This document shows, piece by piece, positions 37,301-48,500 of a stretch of DNA of 64,000 bases. Source of the DNA: Tomocerus qinae. Taxonomy: Eukaryota > Arthropoda > Collembola > Entomobryomorpha > Tomoceridae. The stretch spans positions 70,280,884 to 70,344,883 of the forward strand of contig CM034547.1 in assembly GCA_020055645.1 (NCBI GenBank), read 5' to 3'. How positions within the stretch are numbered: position 1 is the first letter of the stretch; the number at the start of each line of letters is the position of its first letter. The translations under genes were made by a program, and so were the position numbers. The notes below the pieces were generated by a model. That model did no database searches. It saw only the letters and a list, made by a program, of their open reading frames with translations, and had not been told where the DNA came from.

Positions 37301-39950
37301 AAATGCTAGTACATGTGAAGTTAAATGATGATGATTGATGGGTCAAGTGTCAACTGCTTAAACTCTCTATTCATATTGGAAACACAATGAAAGACTACTT
37401 GAGATTCTCTTACACCATAAATACCACTTTTCAACCTGCTTTCTTTCCGCAGCTGATTTACTTATAAATAGAAAAAGGTAGAATCAGATTTAATCTCTAA
37501 TTGACGTCCCATATAAACTACTGCGTATAAAGGTTGCCGTTACTCGATAATATCCAAATGTGCATTTATTTTTGCTTCATGTAGTTTCCTTCTACAGGGC
37601 TAATTAGGGAATCATGTTTTCAGTGTGGCATTTACGGTCTGATCTGTTTTCTTTCCGTCATCATGTCTCAGGTAGGACTTCTATTTTAGTGCCTGTGTAT
37701 GTTGCTGACTCTGAAATAGAAATCTGATTGTGCTCAAAGTGCTAGTCAAATTGTAAGCAATTGAAATAAAGCAATGACAAATATTTTGAGGAGGAGGGAA
37801 TGCGACAGTGTGACAAAAAGAAGTCTTGTTCTCTTCTTTTTCATATGCAAATATGCAGAGTGAATGTAGACGAGCATTCTGTACTGAAAGTAGTTACATA
37901 ATAATAATAATAGAGACACATAGCAAGGTAATGACAATCTGCAAATCTATATAGAGACTACATGTGCACATCATTACCCGAGTAGCAAGAGTCAAGAGGA
38001 GAAGGATGTCACTTGTGCCTTCCCTTTGTGTGTACCAAACACATCATTGTCTCTCCAACAAGACTCTCCCAGCTAAACACAAGACGAACAAAAAATCATA
38101 GTCTTGTACAACTGAAGATTAACTTGGCGTTTGCTTTTTAGCAACAAGAAGAGACATTTGTCAGTGCAGTAAATACGATTCTTTTTCTTTTTACAACATT
38201 TTCCACGTTCCATTACCAAGATTAGATTTTTAAATTGTCCTTAATTACAGAGGACACGCCCACGGAGACCATAACTGAATAAATAATAACAAAATGAATG
38301 ACTTTGATTCATCTGATTTAAATTATTTTCTGCCTTCTTTCCATCACCACATCTGGCGAAAAACTCTGTACAAAGGAGAACGACAATCCATTCTTGACTT
38401 GCATTTTGATGAATGTCGAACAAACTGTGTCCTAGTCCTAAATACTTCCAAGCAGCTGCGATTCCATTAAATTATCATTTCAAACTCTTTTTATAATATT
38501 TAAGAGCAGTAATGTTGTTGTATTGTGCGAGATTACTTCTCTGCTAATGCACAATTGTTAGTTTTGTTAATTCTTCAGCACCCGTCGCCACTTCTTGATT
38601 TATACTCTCAGCCAGATTAGCAACCCTATTTATTGAATCTGCTGCAGCTTTGAAACAATTTGTGTCCTTGTGCATCACTTTGTTAATGAACCTAATTATA
38701 ACTAAAGAAACTCCAAGTCATCTTTCTTATTAGTTCTGTAGGCAAGTGGACGGAACGCCCTTTTCTTGGACTCATACATCAAATGATGACAGCCTCACTT
38801 GGCTCAATTCACTTAAATGCAGCGCAATTAATGGATTATCTTTAATTCTCGTGTTGGAATACTCATACCTACAATTTCCGACGTGCCCATCGAACATTGG
38901 AAGTTTTGTGATGTTAGTTTTGGATGGTTACAAAATTTAGGTGAATTGACATGTAAGACTATCACACTTTCATAAATGTGCTTTGACACAAATACTGTAA
39001 CTACAAATTCGACTACAAATTTGAATGGGTTCAATGAAAGTGGTAACCCATCCAAAGTCAATAATAATAAGCTTGTCGAGGTGACTAGATTTCCGTACTT
39101 TCCGTTTGTTTTCACGGTATGAAATCCGATTTATTACATATCTTCAGTTGGTTGCTGCTCTGCTCATCAGGCTCCTCAACAAGAATATGTTAACCCTTTG
39201 GACTGAAAGAAGTCTTTTTTCTATTCATTAGGACGTTGCTGATAAGAGAGCAATAGGTAGTACATCTATATAAATACCTACTGTACATACCCACCAACCT
39301 GCACTCACCTTCTTGCCTTAGTTTAACTAATGCCAACTACGAATGTACTGTAACTCAATTACATTAGAGGTGAATAAGGCTTTTCTCAACCGCGTATAAA
39401 GTCATTCTGTCTGTCTATGTCAACAAAAGAGAGAACTTGAATGTATTTCTAGCTTTGTTATTAGACTCGAGATTTTGCCCTCGGGCCCTGATGCTATCTC
39501 TACGATGTTACAATAACCAAACAGAAGCCGAATGGCAGGAGATTGAATGTCAGGTTGACTTTTCATTTCATGACATGGCTACATACACGATGATGTATAA
39601 TGCAACTCCTTGTTGCTGGACAAAGTAGCAGCAAGTTAACCATTGCATCCCCATGGGACATTTGATACAAATCTTCCGCTATATAAATTGAATGCGTACA
39701 AACGTCTACGTCATCATATTTCTCATTTATATTTCTGTATCAGAATTCGGTCTGTTTGAGACACAGAGTGTTACGTAATATTTAGTGGTGATGCTATAAA
39801 TACTATTAATGCCATTGTACTGTTGTTATAGTATATAGTATTGAATAAGTATAAGTTGGCAGAGTAGATTTAAATCAGAAGATAGAAGTAACAAATGTCT
39901 AATACTAATAAACAAATTTTAATACAAGAGTCGGGGAATATGTTGAAAAG
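34341..39950. other. noncoding DNA
   Basis: No gene supported over 5.6 kb. Visible items: a purine-rich patch at 35,380-35,500, a tandem TCTATACATG pair near 35,282, a hairpin at 35,810-35,827 (TGATATC, GAAA, GATATCA), a purine-to-pyrimidine switch near 36.6 kb, and (ATA)n at 37,899-37,912. Confidence 0.45.
35810..35827. repeat. hairpin with GAAA tetraloop
   Basis: TGATATC and GATATCA form a 7-bp stem closed by GAAA, a GNRA-type loop that is stable in RNA. It is isolated, so chance is likely. Confidence 0.4.
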
Positions 39951-40440
39951 TTTTTACAAAGATGTGTTACTATATAGTTTAAGTGAGATGGAGCAGCTGC
40001 GAGTGTGGATACCTATGTATGGGTGTTGTGTGTATAGATGTTGGAGTGAATAAATGTGTTTCTTGAGGTTATTAAGGTTATTTAGTAAATAGAGAAGTAT
40101 ATATAATGATGTGTACATGTGTGATAAATATTCAGTGAGGATTTTGGAGTGTTTGGGTTGGTTGGGACGAGAGTGGAGGAAGCGAGCGGTGGAGCAAAGC
40201 CATTCAACCAGCATGACTTTTAATTAAAGCTGACAGTATCGTTTCATCTTCCCACGCCATAAATGAGAATGAAATGAAAAGCCTTTAAGGAATCAGAGAA
40301 AACCAAAGACTGAGCTGAAGGCCACGACAGTCAGTTCTGTTCAAACGACCATCCTCCTCTACTCCCAACCAACTGTCTTCCTTAAGTCCCTTGTTATTTA
40401 TACGAGGTACTTACTATTGCTATTTAGTCCACCTCACAGC
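39950..40440. promoter_or_regulatory. G-rich to C-rich skew switch, pivot near 40.23 kb
   Basis: 40,141-40,200 has about 28 G to 5 C; 40,321-40,380 has about 7 G to 24 C. It is one of the strongest contrasts in the window. Confidence 0.45.
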
Positions 40441-40626
40441 ATTTGCTCACTTTGCATTTTATTTATAAAAGTCTAAACCAGAAGAAAGTATAGCAAAGTG
40501 GCAGTGCTTGTTTATTATTATGCAAAGTGATATTTAAGCTTTATGTATTTCTTCTGGATTGGACAGCTATCCATGTGTTGGTGTTCCTCAAGAAGTCAAC
40601 ATGCACCAACTAGATGCATTTCCTTT

Positions 40627-40842
40627 TCAATTACCGCTTCTAAGAGTCTCACAATGAGGACGACAGAGTGAAGACATTAAGAGCCTAATCTCTAATATTA
40701 TACCTACGAGACATAAAAACAAGACAGAGAATGGCTCTGGCTGGTGTAAGTGACAACCTAACTCAAGTGGCTGGCTGATGACGGTGACGTTGACAGGGGA
40801 TGCCTTTCGGCTCCGTGACGTCACTTGCATTAAAGCTTCCAT
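40627..40842 (-). CDS. ATG open frame over a CRE-rich patch, doubtful
   Basis: On the minus strand an ATG at 40,842 opens 71 codons (MEALMQVTSRSRKASPVNVTV and onward). The first 40 codons fall in a locally GC-rich patch, and the rest drifts into hydrophobic AT-rich sequence. It contains an acceptor-like CTTACACCAG. No domain is recognised and no poly(A) or splice context settles it. More likely the patch is a regulatory element with bZIP sites. Confidence 0.12.
   Translation of the reverse strand: MEALMQVTSRSRKASPVNVTVISQPLELGCHLHQPEPFSVLFLCLVGIILEIRLLMSSLCRPHCETLRSGN
40816..40823. promoter_or_regulatory. full cAMP-response element palindrome
   Basis: TGACGTCA is the consensus CREB/ATF palindrome. 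Two further TGACG-type half-sites lie within 45 bp upstream (40,778-40,795: GACGGTGACGTTGACA). The clustering raises the chance that it is used, but binding is inferred. Confidence 0.4.
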
Positions 40843-42430
40843 CCCTCAATACATTTTCTTTACGTCTTAATATCTACTAATACAAGCAGAGTTCTATGTC
40901 TGACTTATCTATAGATCTGTAGGTAAATAATTATCAAGAAGTAGATGTAGAAAATGAACTAAGAGAACACTAGAGAACCTGCATTGATGTCTTAGAGTGA
41001 CAAGGTTAATGTCAATGTGACATCAATAGCTATTAATTCTCAGCAATCAAGTTGGTACTATTAGCATTGTGTTATCCTCCTATGTAAACCAACTAATATT
41101 GTATAAAGCATCTGTGAATATTTATTCTCAATTAAAGACCATTATTTTATTTTTTTACAGCCCTGTCAGTTTACTATTAATGAACATTTCATTGAACGTC
41201 AATTCAAGTTTGAGAAAAAATAACTTGCATAAGAGCTTCAGGATGTTATTTTCAACTCATCAGCAGTGAAAAGTATTTTAGGAGAAACATGTCCAGGCTG
41301 ATTTGGTCTTGAGAGTTGACACTAATCACTGTTTGGGTCTGAGAGACGGAAAAAGTTGGGAGCGTTCATCATTCTTGAGATGGGTGTCTGTCTGTGGGGA
41401 TCAGTTCTCTTGGTCTGTACGTGCCTTTTCTAAATGGTAGTCAGGAGCGTGTAGTGAGGGTCCCTCTCTTCTAGTGCAGACTGCTGCCCGGAGATTAATT
41501 GAGAGCAACTGGAGTGGCTACTTTCTGAAGAAGAGCTTAGGTCTGGAAGGATAAGAGAAATGAGAGGGAGCCGAGTGTTTGGTTTTTCTCCATCCCTGCC
41601 CTCATCAATATCTCAGATACAATATTGGCCAGTCTTAGCGTCTCAATTCGCTTGAATAGCTCCTTTGCCGTCATTTGTGAGAAGGAATTGTGCCTTGGAT
41701 GGCTTCTCTCGTGTCGTGTCTTATTCCGCGTACATTATCAGGAATTGTAGTACAGAGTGAATGGCAGAGAAGTCGAGTCGTAACTCATCGGGGCATCAGC
41801 TGCTCTCAAAAAATTCGATTGAACATGAACATTGAACGATTTTGTCGATGAGAACAGTTCGGAGGAAATAAAACGACTTGTAAAGACTTGAGGGGCTACT
41901 GAAAGTGAGCTTCATCTCTACTACATCAGTCGACTACACATGCAAGTCCTGTGACGTATCTGCTGAACAGATAGGGAGCAACAGCGACAGTCGCTGGAAC
42001 ATTCCTCTCTCCAAGTTGGACTATGTGAACTCTCAACTCATGTTGAGCATACGGAATGCATGGAGGATAAAAATGAAGGATTTTCCCGTCAAATTTTGTC
42101 TAAGTGATGGAGCTATGGGCGGACGCAATCGTTTTTCAAATATGTCCAAAAAACTAGCTCCTACTTAAACCGTCTTTACTATGTACACACATTTTGCTGG
42201 TATGAATACCTTAATAACAGTAGCACAGAGAGATCTTATGAAGAGTGATTTGAGATAATATGGAGAGAAAATTATAATTATTAAAACCAGCTGATTTTCG
42301 TAATAAGTTGGAACAAGGGACTCATTAGCTGATTAGAATACATTTTCAATCAGCTAGTCATCATTAGCCTAAAATTAGTTTCTATCTTCAGTCCCACAAC
42401 CCTCCCGTGTAATTTCATATGGCGGTATCT
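40843..42430. other. noncoding DNA
   Basis: No gene is supported. The open + frame at 41,905-42,168 is discussed under rejected items. A strong acceptor-like sequence (TTTATTTTTTTACAG at about 41,145-41,159) is followed by AT-rich, non-coding-like sequence. Confidence 0.45.
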
Positions 42431-43020
42431 AATATCGGACTCAGAGCTGAAATAGTGAAGGAAGCAATTAGGCAAGGGATACTGGGCTGGTTGTTTATGA
42501 ATGCCCGCCTTAGGTATTTATTGAGTGATGTTCAGGTTTATTTTGTTGTTAAGTGAGAGATGAGAGTGGATGTCTGAGGAGAGATGTGTCATATTGCTCT
42601 TTTCTTTATTTTGATTGGCCGTGATGATGTAGAGGAAGTGTGAGTTATGTTCTTGTGCAAATGGAGCTATACTTCAACGTTTCAGCAAGGCAACTGACAT
42701 TAGCTGTGTAAATAAATTGAGTTTTTGCAAGAATTCATGGGATCGTTTATCGTTAGGATGACTTGACTGCAAAGAGATTTGATTAATGCCTTCTTCCTTC
42801 CTTCTCTCTTTGCTCATCGTCAGCTCAGCTCGCTCTACTTTTCCTAATAGAATTACATTCGCATTACTTACTCCCATCTCATTTATTTCCACTCACACTC
42901 ACTCACTCTCACAACACAACAAATTCGGATGCAAATGCAGGCAAGGGACGGTGGGGGCGCAGGGGACCCCCTCGTCCTTTTAAATGGCGAACCCCCGCCC
43001 CCTCTCCACCATTCATTTCT
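42430..43020. promoter_or_regulatory. G-rich to C-rich skew switch, pivot near 42.75 kb
   Basis: 42,541-42,600 has about 20 G to 4 C; 42,781-42,840 has about 7 G to 21 C. It leads directly into the GC-richest patch of the window. Confidence 0.45.
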
Positions 43021-43029
43021 ACACAAAAG
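42941..43029 (+). CDS. candidate internal exon, unknown gene
   Basis: An acceptor-like end (ATGCAAATGCAG) stops at 42,940, and a consensus donor (AAAAG then GTAAGT) begins at 43,030, giving an 89-nt exon. Frame 1 is open throughout and reads ARDGGGAGDPLVLLNGEP, then PPPLHHSFLHK. Frame 2 is also open (KGRWGRRGPPRPFKW and onward); frame 3 stops. The patch is by far the GC-richest in the window, flanked by AT-rich DNA, as expected for a coding exon in such a genome. No family is recognised and no partner exon is found within reach. The minus strand is open too, with an acceptor-like TTTTGTGTAG, so the strand is not fully settled. A noncoding GC-rich element with G-runs is the alternative. Confidence 0.3.
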
Positions 43030-43571
43030 GTAAGTTGCAAATTGACACAAAATTCATGACATGGGATCTGTCCTTCCCACGTTTGGCTTTCTGGCACTAA
43101 ATGCTCAAGTGGTAGCAGCAGACTGTGCTCAAGAGATGTAATCTCCGAAGAGCTTTTCGTTTACATATTTCCAATTTGTTGAATACTTTGTAGTTGTCCT
43201 CCAAGGTATTTCACTTTGCGAATTCTATTATTTCCCAGTGAATAAATACTACATCCTTCGGATAACTGCTACACATCTGCTCCTGATCTACTGCTAGATA
43301 CCTACTACACATAAACATTTCGCATCAGCATACTGAAATACAAACAAGTAAGAGTGGAGTAAATAGCAGTCTGTTCCAATGATTAATCCTCGGGAAAAAG
43401 TGACAAATCTCCCTGTCGTCCCTGTCTAGACGAAACCAAGTAGAAAAGTGTCACAAACTACATTGGACTCGACTGGAATTAAATATTATTCTCCAAACTA
43501 TTAATTAGCTCATAACAAAATGCGAAAAGAAGACATTTTATTTAAATGGAGAGTCAGCAGGGGTTTTAAGT

Positions 43572-43590
43572 ATGCACTTAATAAGTGCAT
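43572..43590. repeat. 19-bp near-perfect palindrome
   Basis: ATGCACTTA, a single A, then TAAGTGCAT. The 9-bp arms are perfect. TAAGTG resembles NK-2 homeodomain core sites (TNAAGTG), so a paired site is conceivable. Confidence 0.5.
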
Positions 43591-43979
43591 GTTAATGAGA
43601 TTCTCTAAATTGGTACAGGTACTTAGCAAAAGAGAATCGAGTCATTGAAATATTAGCAAGAACGAGTTGATAATTTTTCAAACTACTTTCTGGAAGGGAA
43701 ATGTTTTAATACAGAGATACGAGTGCAATTTAAACTTTTTTAGTTGAACAGATCCTTCAGATATAGAGGCCGTCGCCAATTAGTTTTGGAGTAGATTCAA
43801 AGTGGAGTGACTTTAAAAGTCGTCTTACCTATCCAGAGTATTGCATAAGATCCAACTCAGTCTGATAAGTAGCAGTCCGTCAAAGTTTTCTTATATTTAT
43901 GAGTGACAGCTCAGCGACTTGCTTGGTCTCCTCAAAACTCCCTGGAAATGCACGTAATACTAATAAGTAAGTTCTTGTT

Positions 43980-44300
43980 CCGATGGGAGGGAGATAGATT
44001 ATTGCATGTGTGTGTGCAAGTGATGTGGATGAGCAGAGGAGTTCTTATTATTATTAAGTTGTTTTTTTAGAGTTCAGAAGTGAAGTAGACATAAGTAGGG
44101 ACGGGAGAGGGACAGACAAGGGCGCTCAGTCACTCAGCCAATCCTCCTCCTCTCTCTCTCTTAAGTGATCTTATCTAAATTCATGATTATAAACGAGAAT
44201 TTAGATGAGCTCTCTTGTCTTGTTTTGTCAGTTCACCAAGTAACTAACTTTTCATTCGCCACAGACGCCGAGAAGAGCAGAAAAAGTATGTTGGACTACA
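43980..44300. promoter_or_regulatory. G-rich to C-rich skew switch, pivot near 44.13 kb
   Basis: 43,981-44,040 has about 25 G to 4 C; from 44,130 the sequence turns to CTCCTCCTCTCTCTCTC. The pivot is sharp. Confidence 0.45.
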
Positions 44301-46000
44301 CCATGACATCTTCCACCGCTTGAGCTACTATCAAATGTCAACATCCACATACATCATATATTATTATACAGCCGAATGTGCTATACATATTTATTAGAGC
44401 AAATTGTCGAGAGTATTATAACTGAGAGAATGGAAGTGCGGACACGGAGGACAGTGGAATTGCTGGGTCGGGAAATGACAAACCAAACAAAAGCAGGGAC
44501 TGTGGCAATGCAATTAACTTTGACGAACTGAGTTGGTGGAATGAGACGACAGTGGAATGGAAACACGTACTCTACAAATACTCCCTTGGACTCAGGCATC
44601 GAGAATTTCCTTCAAAATGGTAACCAGATTTATCTGGGAATTGGTCGAATTTCAACCGATGCTTCAACCGAAAATTGGATAGAAATCATTAAAATAGTCT
44701 TTTAACGTTTCCTAGTCTAATTGTTTGTCTGAAAATGGTAGCTGGAGTGAGGGGGAAGATTTGTTTGAAGTTTGGGAAATTCTGGATGCCTGGTGTGGTA
44801 GAGTCCGCAAAGTTCTGCACTCTCGGCAGATGCTACATGTACAAAAACCACTTGCTTCTCAATCCTTACATTTAGTGGAGACAACTCAGGGATCTCAAAA
44901 TTAAAAGCTCAATGTTTAATCTCATCTCCAAGCATTGCTCTTTCTGTTTTGCAAAAGTTGTCATCATCAAACGACCAAAGTAGAGCTGTAAAGCTGTCAG
45001 CGGAATATGTTGAGCTGCATCCTCACCCAAACACAGTACACACAATCGTAGCATTAAATGCTGAGGGAAAACAAATGAGAATCATGTCGGTTGGCATTGT
45101 ATAGTTACACACTTGTGAGTGTGTTGTTCGTAACGAAATGAAATCACGTTAGTAAAAGATTGTGCTGTGGTCATGTCATGTCGAAGAATCGTGTACATAA
45201 TGTCGTGTACGAAATCCCACTTTCTTGTCCAGAACAGAAAACAATAAAACACGAAATGTCTGAGCAAAAGAAAAAATATCGGATTTTTATGTTCATATCA
45301 TTTCGTGTTTTGCTTTCCCAGTCTGTCCCTTTCTACTTACATGTGGGTTTTAGTGCAGAATAAATGACAAGGTGGGCCTAGTCGATACTGCAATAACTTT
45401 GAATGTAGTCACAGCCAGTTCAATTCAAATCAGATTTTTCTGTCGAAGGGAATGCAATAGAAAGACATATACATACAAAGTGCCTTGCCTACTGAATTCC
45501 ATTCAATCGGAATAAAACGTTTCTGCTTTGTTCCATAACTAAGTACTAGTTTGGGTTGTTCAAAGGACATGCTACTACTACTCTTATTCTACTTCACAAA
45601 CGCACTACTCTGATATGATTCAGTATTTAGTCAACTCTGAAATAAATACAAGAAAGTATAAAAGAGTATATGCAATATAAATATTTGAACATAATAGAGT
45701 TACATAACAGTTTCTGGTGAATAGAGCATGCTAGGTATTTACGTATACACACAAGACAGAATTCGTCGATAGTTTCCCTTCTGCTACTGACTAACCGATT
45801 ATTGACTCAAGTAGTAAAAGGAATCGTCCAGAACATAAAATGCGAGTTTTTCCGTTCCGTCTCGGTTTATTTAGACATAGGAGTAATTCCTGCATTATTG
45901 GCATGTGCCTTACTTAACTGGAGCAAAGTGGGCTCTGTCCACTCACCTATACCTAGGGGCTCTTTATGTCTCGATGCACTGGATTTCCTAAGTTGGTTTC
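44301..46000. other. noncoding DNA
   Basis: No gene supported. The open frames are short, and several start only at GTG or TTG. Confidence 0.5.
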
Positions 46001-46400
46001 CGTGTCTTGGTGACTTTGTATGGGAGGAAGTGGAGGGAAATCTTTGATTTTTGGGTTGACTTTGAGTGGAGCGAGTCTTGGTCGTTTGTGAGTCAACCGA
46101 GAGACAAGCGTTCAGACGAAACTATCCATGTAGTTCCTCAACAAAACATGCAATTTTATTTCCACTCACATCCAATTCGATTCTCATCATTACACGTAAT
46201 AGCATGTCATGTCATGAATGTCATGTTCTTCGACGCTTGCTGTCCCACCGTCCCACGTACTTTACTCGCTCCAACATATCATTTACCTGTACACTATACA
46301 CTCCTCCTAACTAACTATACAATATACTCAGTCTGTTTACTTATCCTATATCTAGTCTTATTCACTTTTTCCACAATTCTTCCACCGCATTAGCTCACTT
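46000..46400. promoter_or_regulatory. G-rich to C-rich skew switch, pivot near 46.11 kb
   Basis: 46,021-46,080 has about 24 G to 4 C; 46,141-46,200 has about 3 G to 16 C. The 128-codon frame spanning it is Ser, Leu, Thr and His rich and looks compositional. The Helitron lies about 100 bp downstream. Confidence 0.45.
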
Positions 46401-46507
46401 CAGTTACCTAACAGACATATTTACTTCCTATCAGACGTCATACTATAAAATGCGCATATAAATATACACCATAATAATATTGCCTTTTTATAGCTGTAGT
46501 GCCCATA

Positions 46508-47217
46508 TCTCTATATAATAAAATTATTTCTTCCTATGTTGCAGGTAACTATCTATGTATCTATCTATGCCATGGACAATGCGGCATTTTGTTGCAATGC
46601 ACATGCGCGTATACAATACATGTTTCATAAAACAAGGAAGTCCAATATGGGTTAACATTAGCTTATTTCGAAATTAGACAATGATAATAATCATTTTGAA
46701 ATTCAGCAATGGTACTGGGTGGCTATATTATTATAGCATCACAACAAAAATAGAAATTTACATAAGATGATTATTTTGTGACGGAAAAGATTGGCGAAAG
46801 GGAACATTTCGTTATGATCGTAGTGTGCGTATTAAACATTTCAAAACTCCTAATCCCAATTGGCTCTGTTAAATCTATACACTTATTTAGCATTTTTTAG
46901 TAGAGTTGGTTTTACTTTTTATTACCCCCTGGACCGCCTTGATTCCTTTGTGCCAGCTTGCACATCTTTTTGTAGAATTAAATAACAGTAATGGGGGCCA
47001 CTATTTATCCTTCAAAAATATTAATTCGCAAGTTGCACTCATGGGATTTGTACGTTTTTCCAGTTAATTTTTCCAACCACTGTAGAAACTAAAACTATAT
47101 TTAAATTATTGTATTTACAAATATAATAACCTAAGGGTTTAAGTTTAAGATTTCGAAATTTTTCGGAATTGTTTTTATTACTGTACTGTGATTGCGCCCC
47201 TTAGCTGGGTTCACTAG
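46508..47217 (+). mobile_element. non-autonomous Helitron, 710 bp
   Basis: The 5' end reads TCTCTATATAATAAAATT directly after an A (46,507). The 3' end reads GGGTTCACTAG, giving the CTAG (CTRR) terminus at 47,214-47,217 followed by a T. Insertion between A and T without target duplication, a 5' TC and a 3' CTRR are the Helitron hallmarks. A short CCC/GGG stem (CCCC TTAGCT GGGT, 47,197-47,210) sits just before the end, as expected for the terminal hairpin, though it is weak. There is no internal open frame for a Rep or helicase protein, so it depended on an autonomous relative. Subterminal words such as TGCCATGGACAATGCGGC recur in degraded form near 33.1 kb. Confidence 0.65.
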
Positions 47218-48180
47218 TATTATATATATGTATAACAGAAAATTCCAAAAATAAATGCTCCAAGAATACGTCAATAAGATAAGAAGTATTTGAAGTTCAT
47301 TCCTGCATCAGTAAACAATAAATTCAACGCACAAGTCAAAGTAGTCACTCCTCACATACATAAAACTGAATGAATATTACATACAATTTGCTTCAATTCT
47401 TTTTTAAGTGTGCACAATGCAATGTACAGTTTCAGGCATTTAAATGATTATTTTTGGATATGTTTACTAGTATTACTACTTTGCTCTATGTTTGGATTTG
47501 GCATTTATAGTAACTAATGCCATATTGACAAGCCGCGTTATTCTATTCCAAGAAAGCAATAAATTGTGTGGGATTAACCAAGTAGATAGACATTTAAGGA
47601 GTAGAAGAGACAATGGCCTTTTTGGGAAAAACCAGCAATTTTATGACACTTTTTGATTTTTACGGAAATATTGTTTCATAATTTGAGAAAATCTGATCAT
47701 GGAAAAAGGAGTGCCTGTTATATTAGTAGAAAATGCTTGTATTTATTTCCAGTCGTATACATATTACACGCTGATTCAAATACTAGGAATCGTCCTCGTA
47801 ATGATTGTACATTTCTAGCGCGTTTACTTCAAAGTTCAAATTGAACCGAGATGAGCAATTTCCATGTTCTCATCAGCCTTGTTATTTCCAGATAGAGATT
47901 CCACAAACTAAATCTGCAGAACATTTACATATCATTAAGCCGAGGCATAGCAAATTAATTTGAAATCCTCTTTGAATTCTGATAGTCACAATAGCGTGAA
48001 TGCAAATTGTGCATTGGAGTATATGCATTTGAACTGGAATCCTTTCTCAGTGAGTTGGATATGGAATTTCCAGATATCGCCTAATTTAATTTGAGTTTCG
48101 CTTTGTTTTCCTTTGTAATAGAGATAATGTTTAGATTGTAGAGGTAAAGAGGAGTCTAAGTGATATTTCAGACTTTTGTA
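47218..48180. other. noncoding DNA
   Basis: No gene or repeat recognised. Confidence 0.5.
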
Positions 48181-48500
48181 GTTTTCTGCAGATGATATAT
48201 TGTGTATGTATAGGTAAGTGCCTATAGTGCTTGTAAGTGCTTATAAGTGTATCCGCGAGTGTACATATACTCAGAGATGGATGGGTCGAGTGGATGGATG
48301 GAGGAAGATGAGGAGATGCGATGTGATTGAATGTGTCAGCGTGTGGCATGGGAAACTCTAAGCGCTCCTCTCTCCACTCTTTCCCCTTCCATTTTCCGGC
48401 CATTATTCCTGGATTTTATTTCCAGAGCCTTGCATTACATCCCGTCGCATCGCATGTCTGCCCTGAATGTGACCGCCGTGCTTGGTCATTCACCGAGTAA
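48180..48500. promoter_or_regulatory. very sharp G-rich to C-rich skew switch, pivot at about 48.36 kb
   Basis: 48,301-48,360 has about 23 G to 6 C, and the very next 60 bases, 48,361-48,420, have about 6 G to 22 C. This is the clearest example of the recurrent pattern. Confidence 0.5.

Noticed and set aside
41905-42168. 87-codon plus frame with protein-like composition
   Set aside because: It starts at GTG, not ATG, and the first ATG is far inside. There is no acceptor and donor pair and no family match. A frame of this length is expected by chance in 64 kb.
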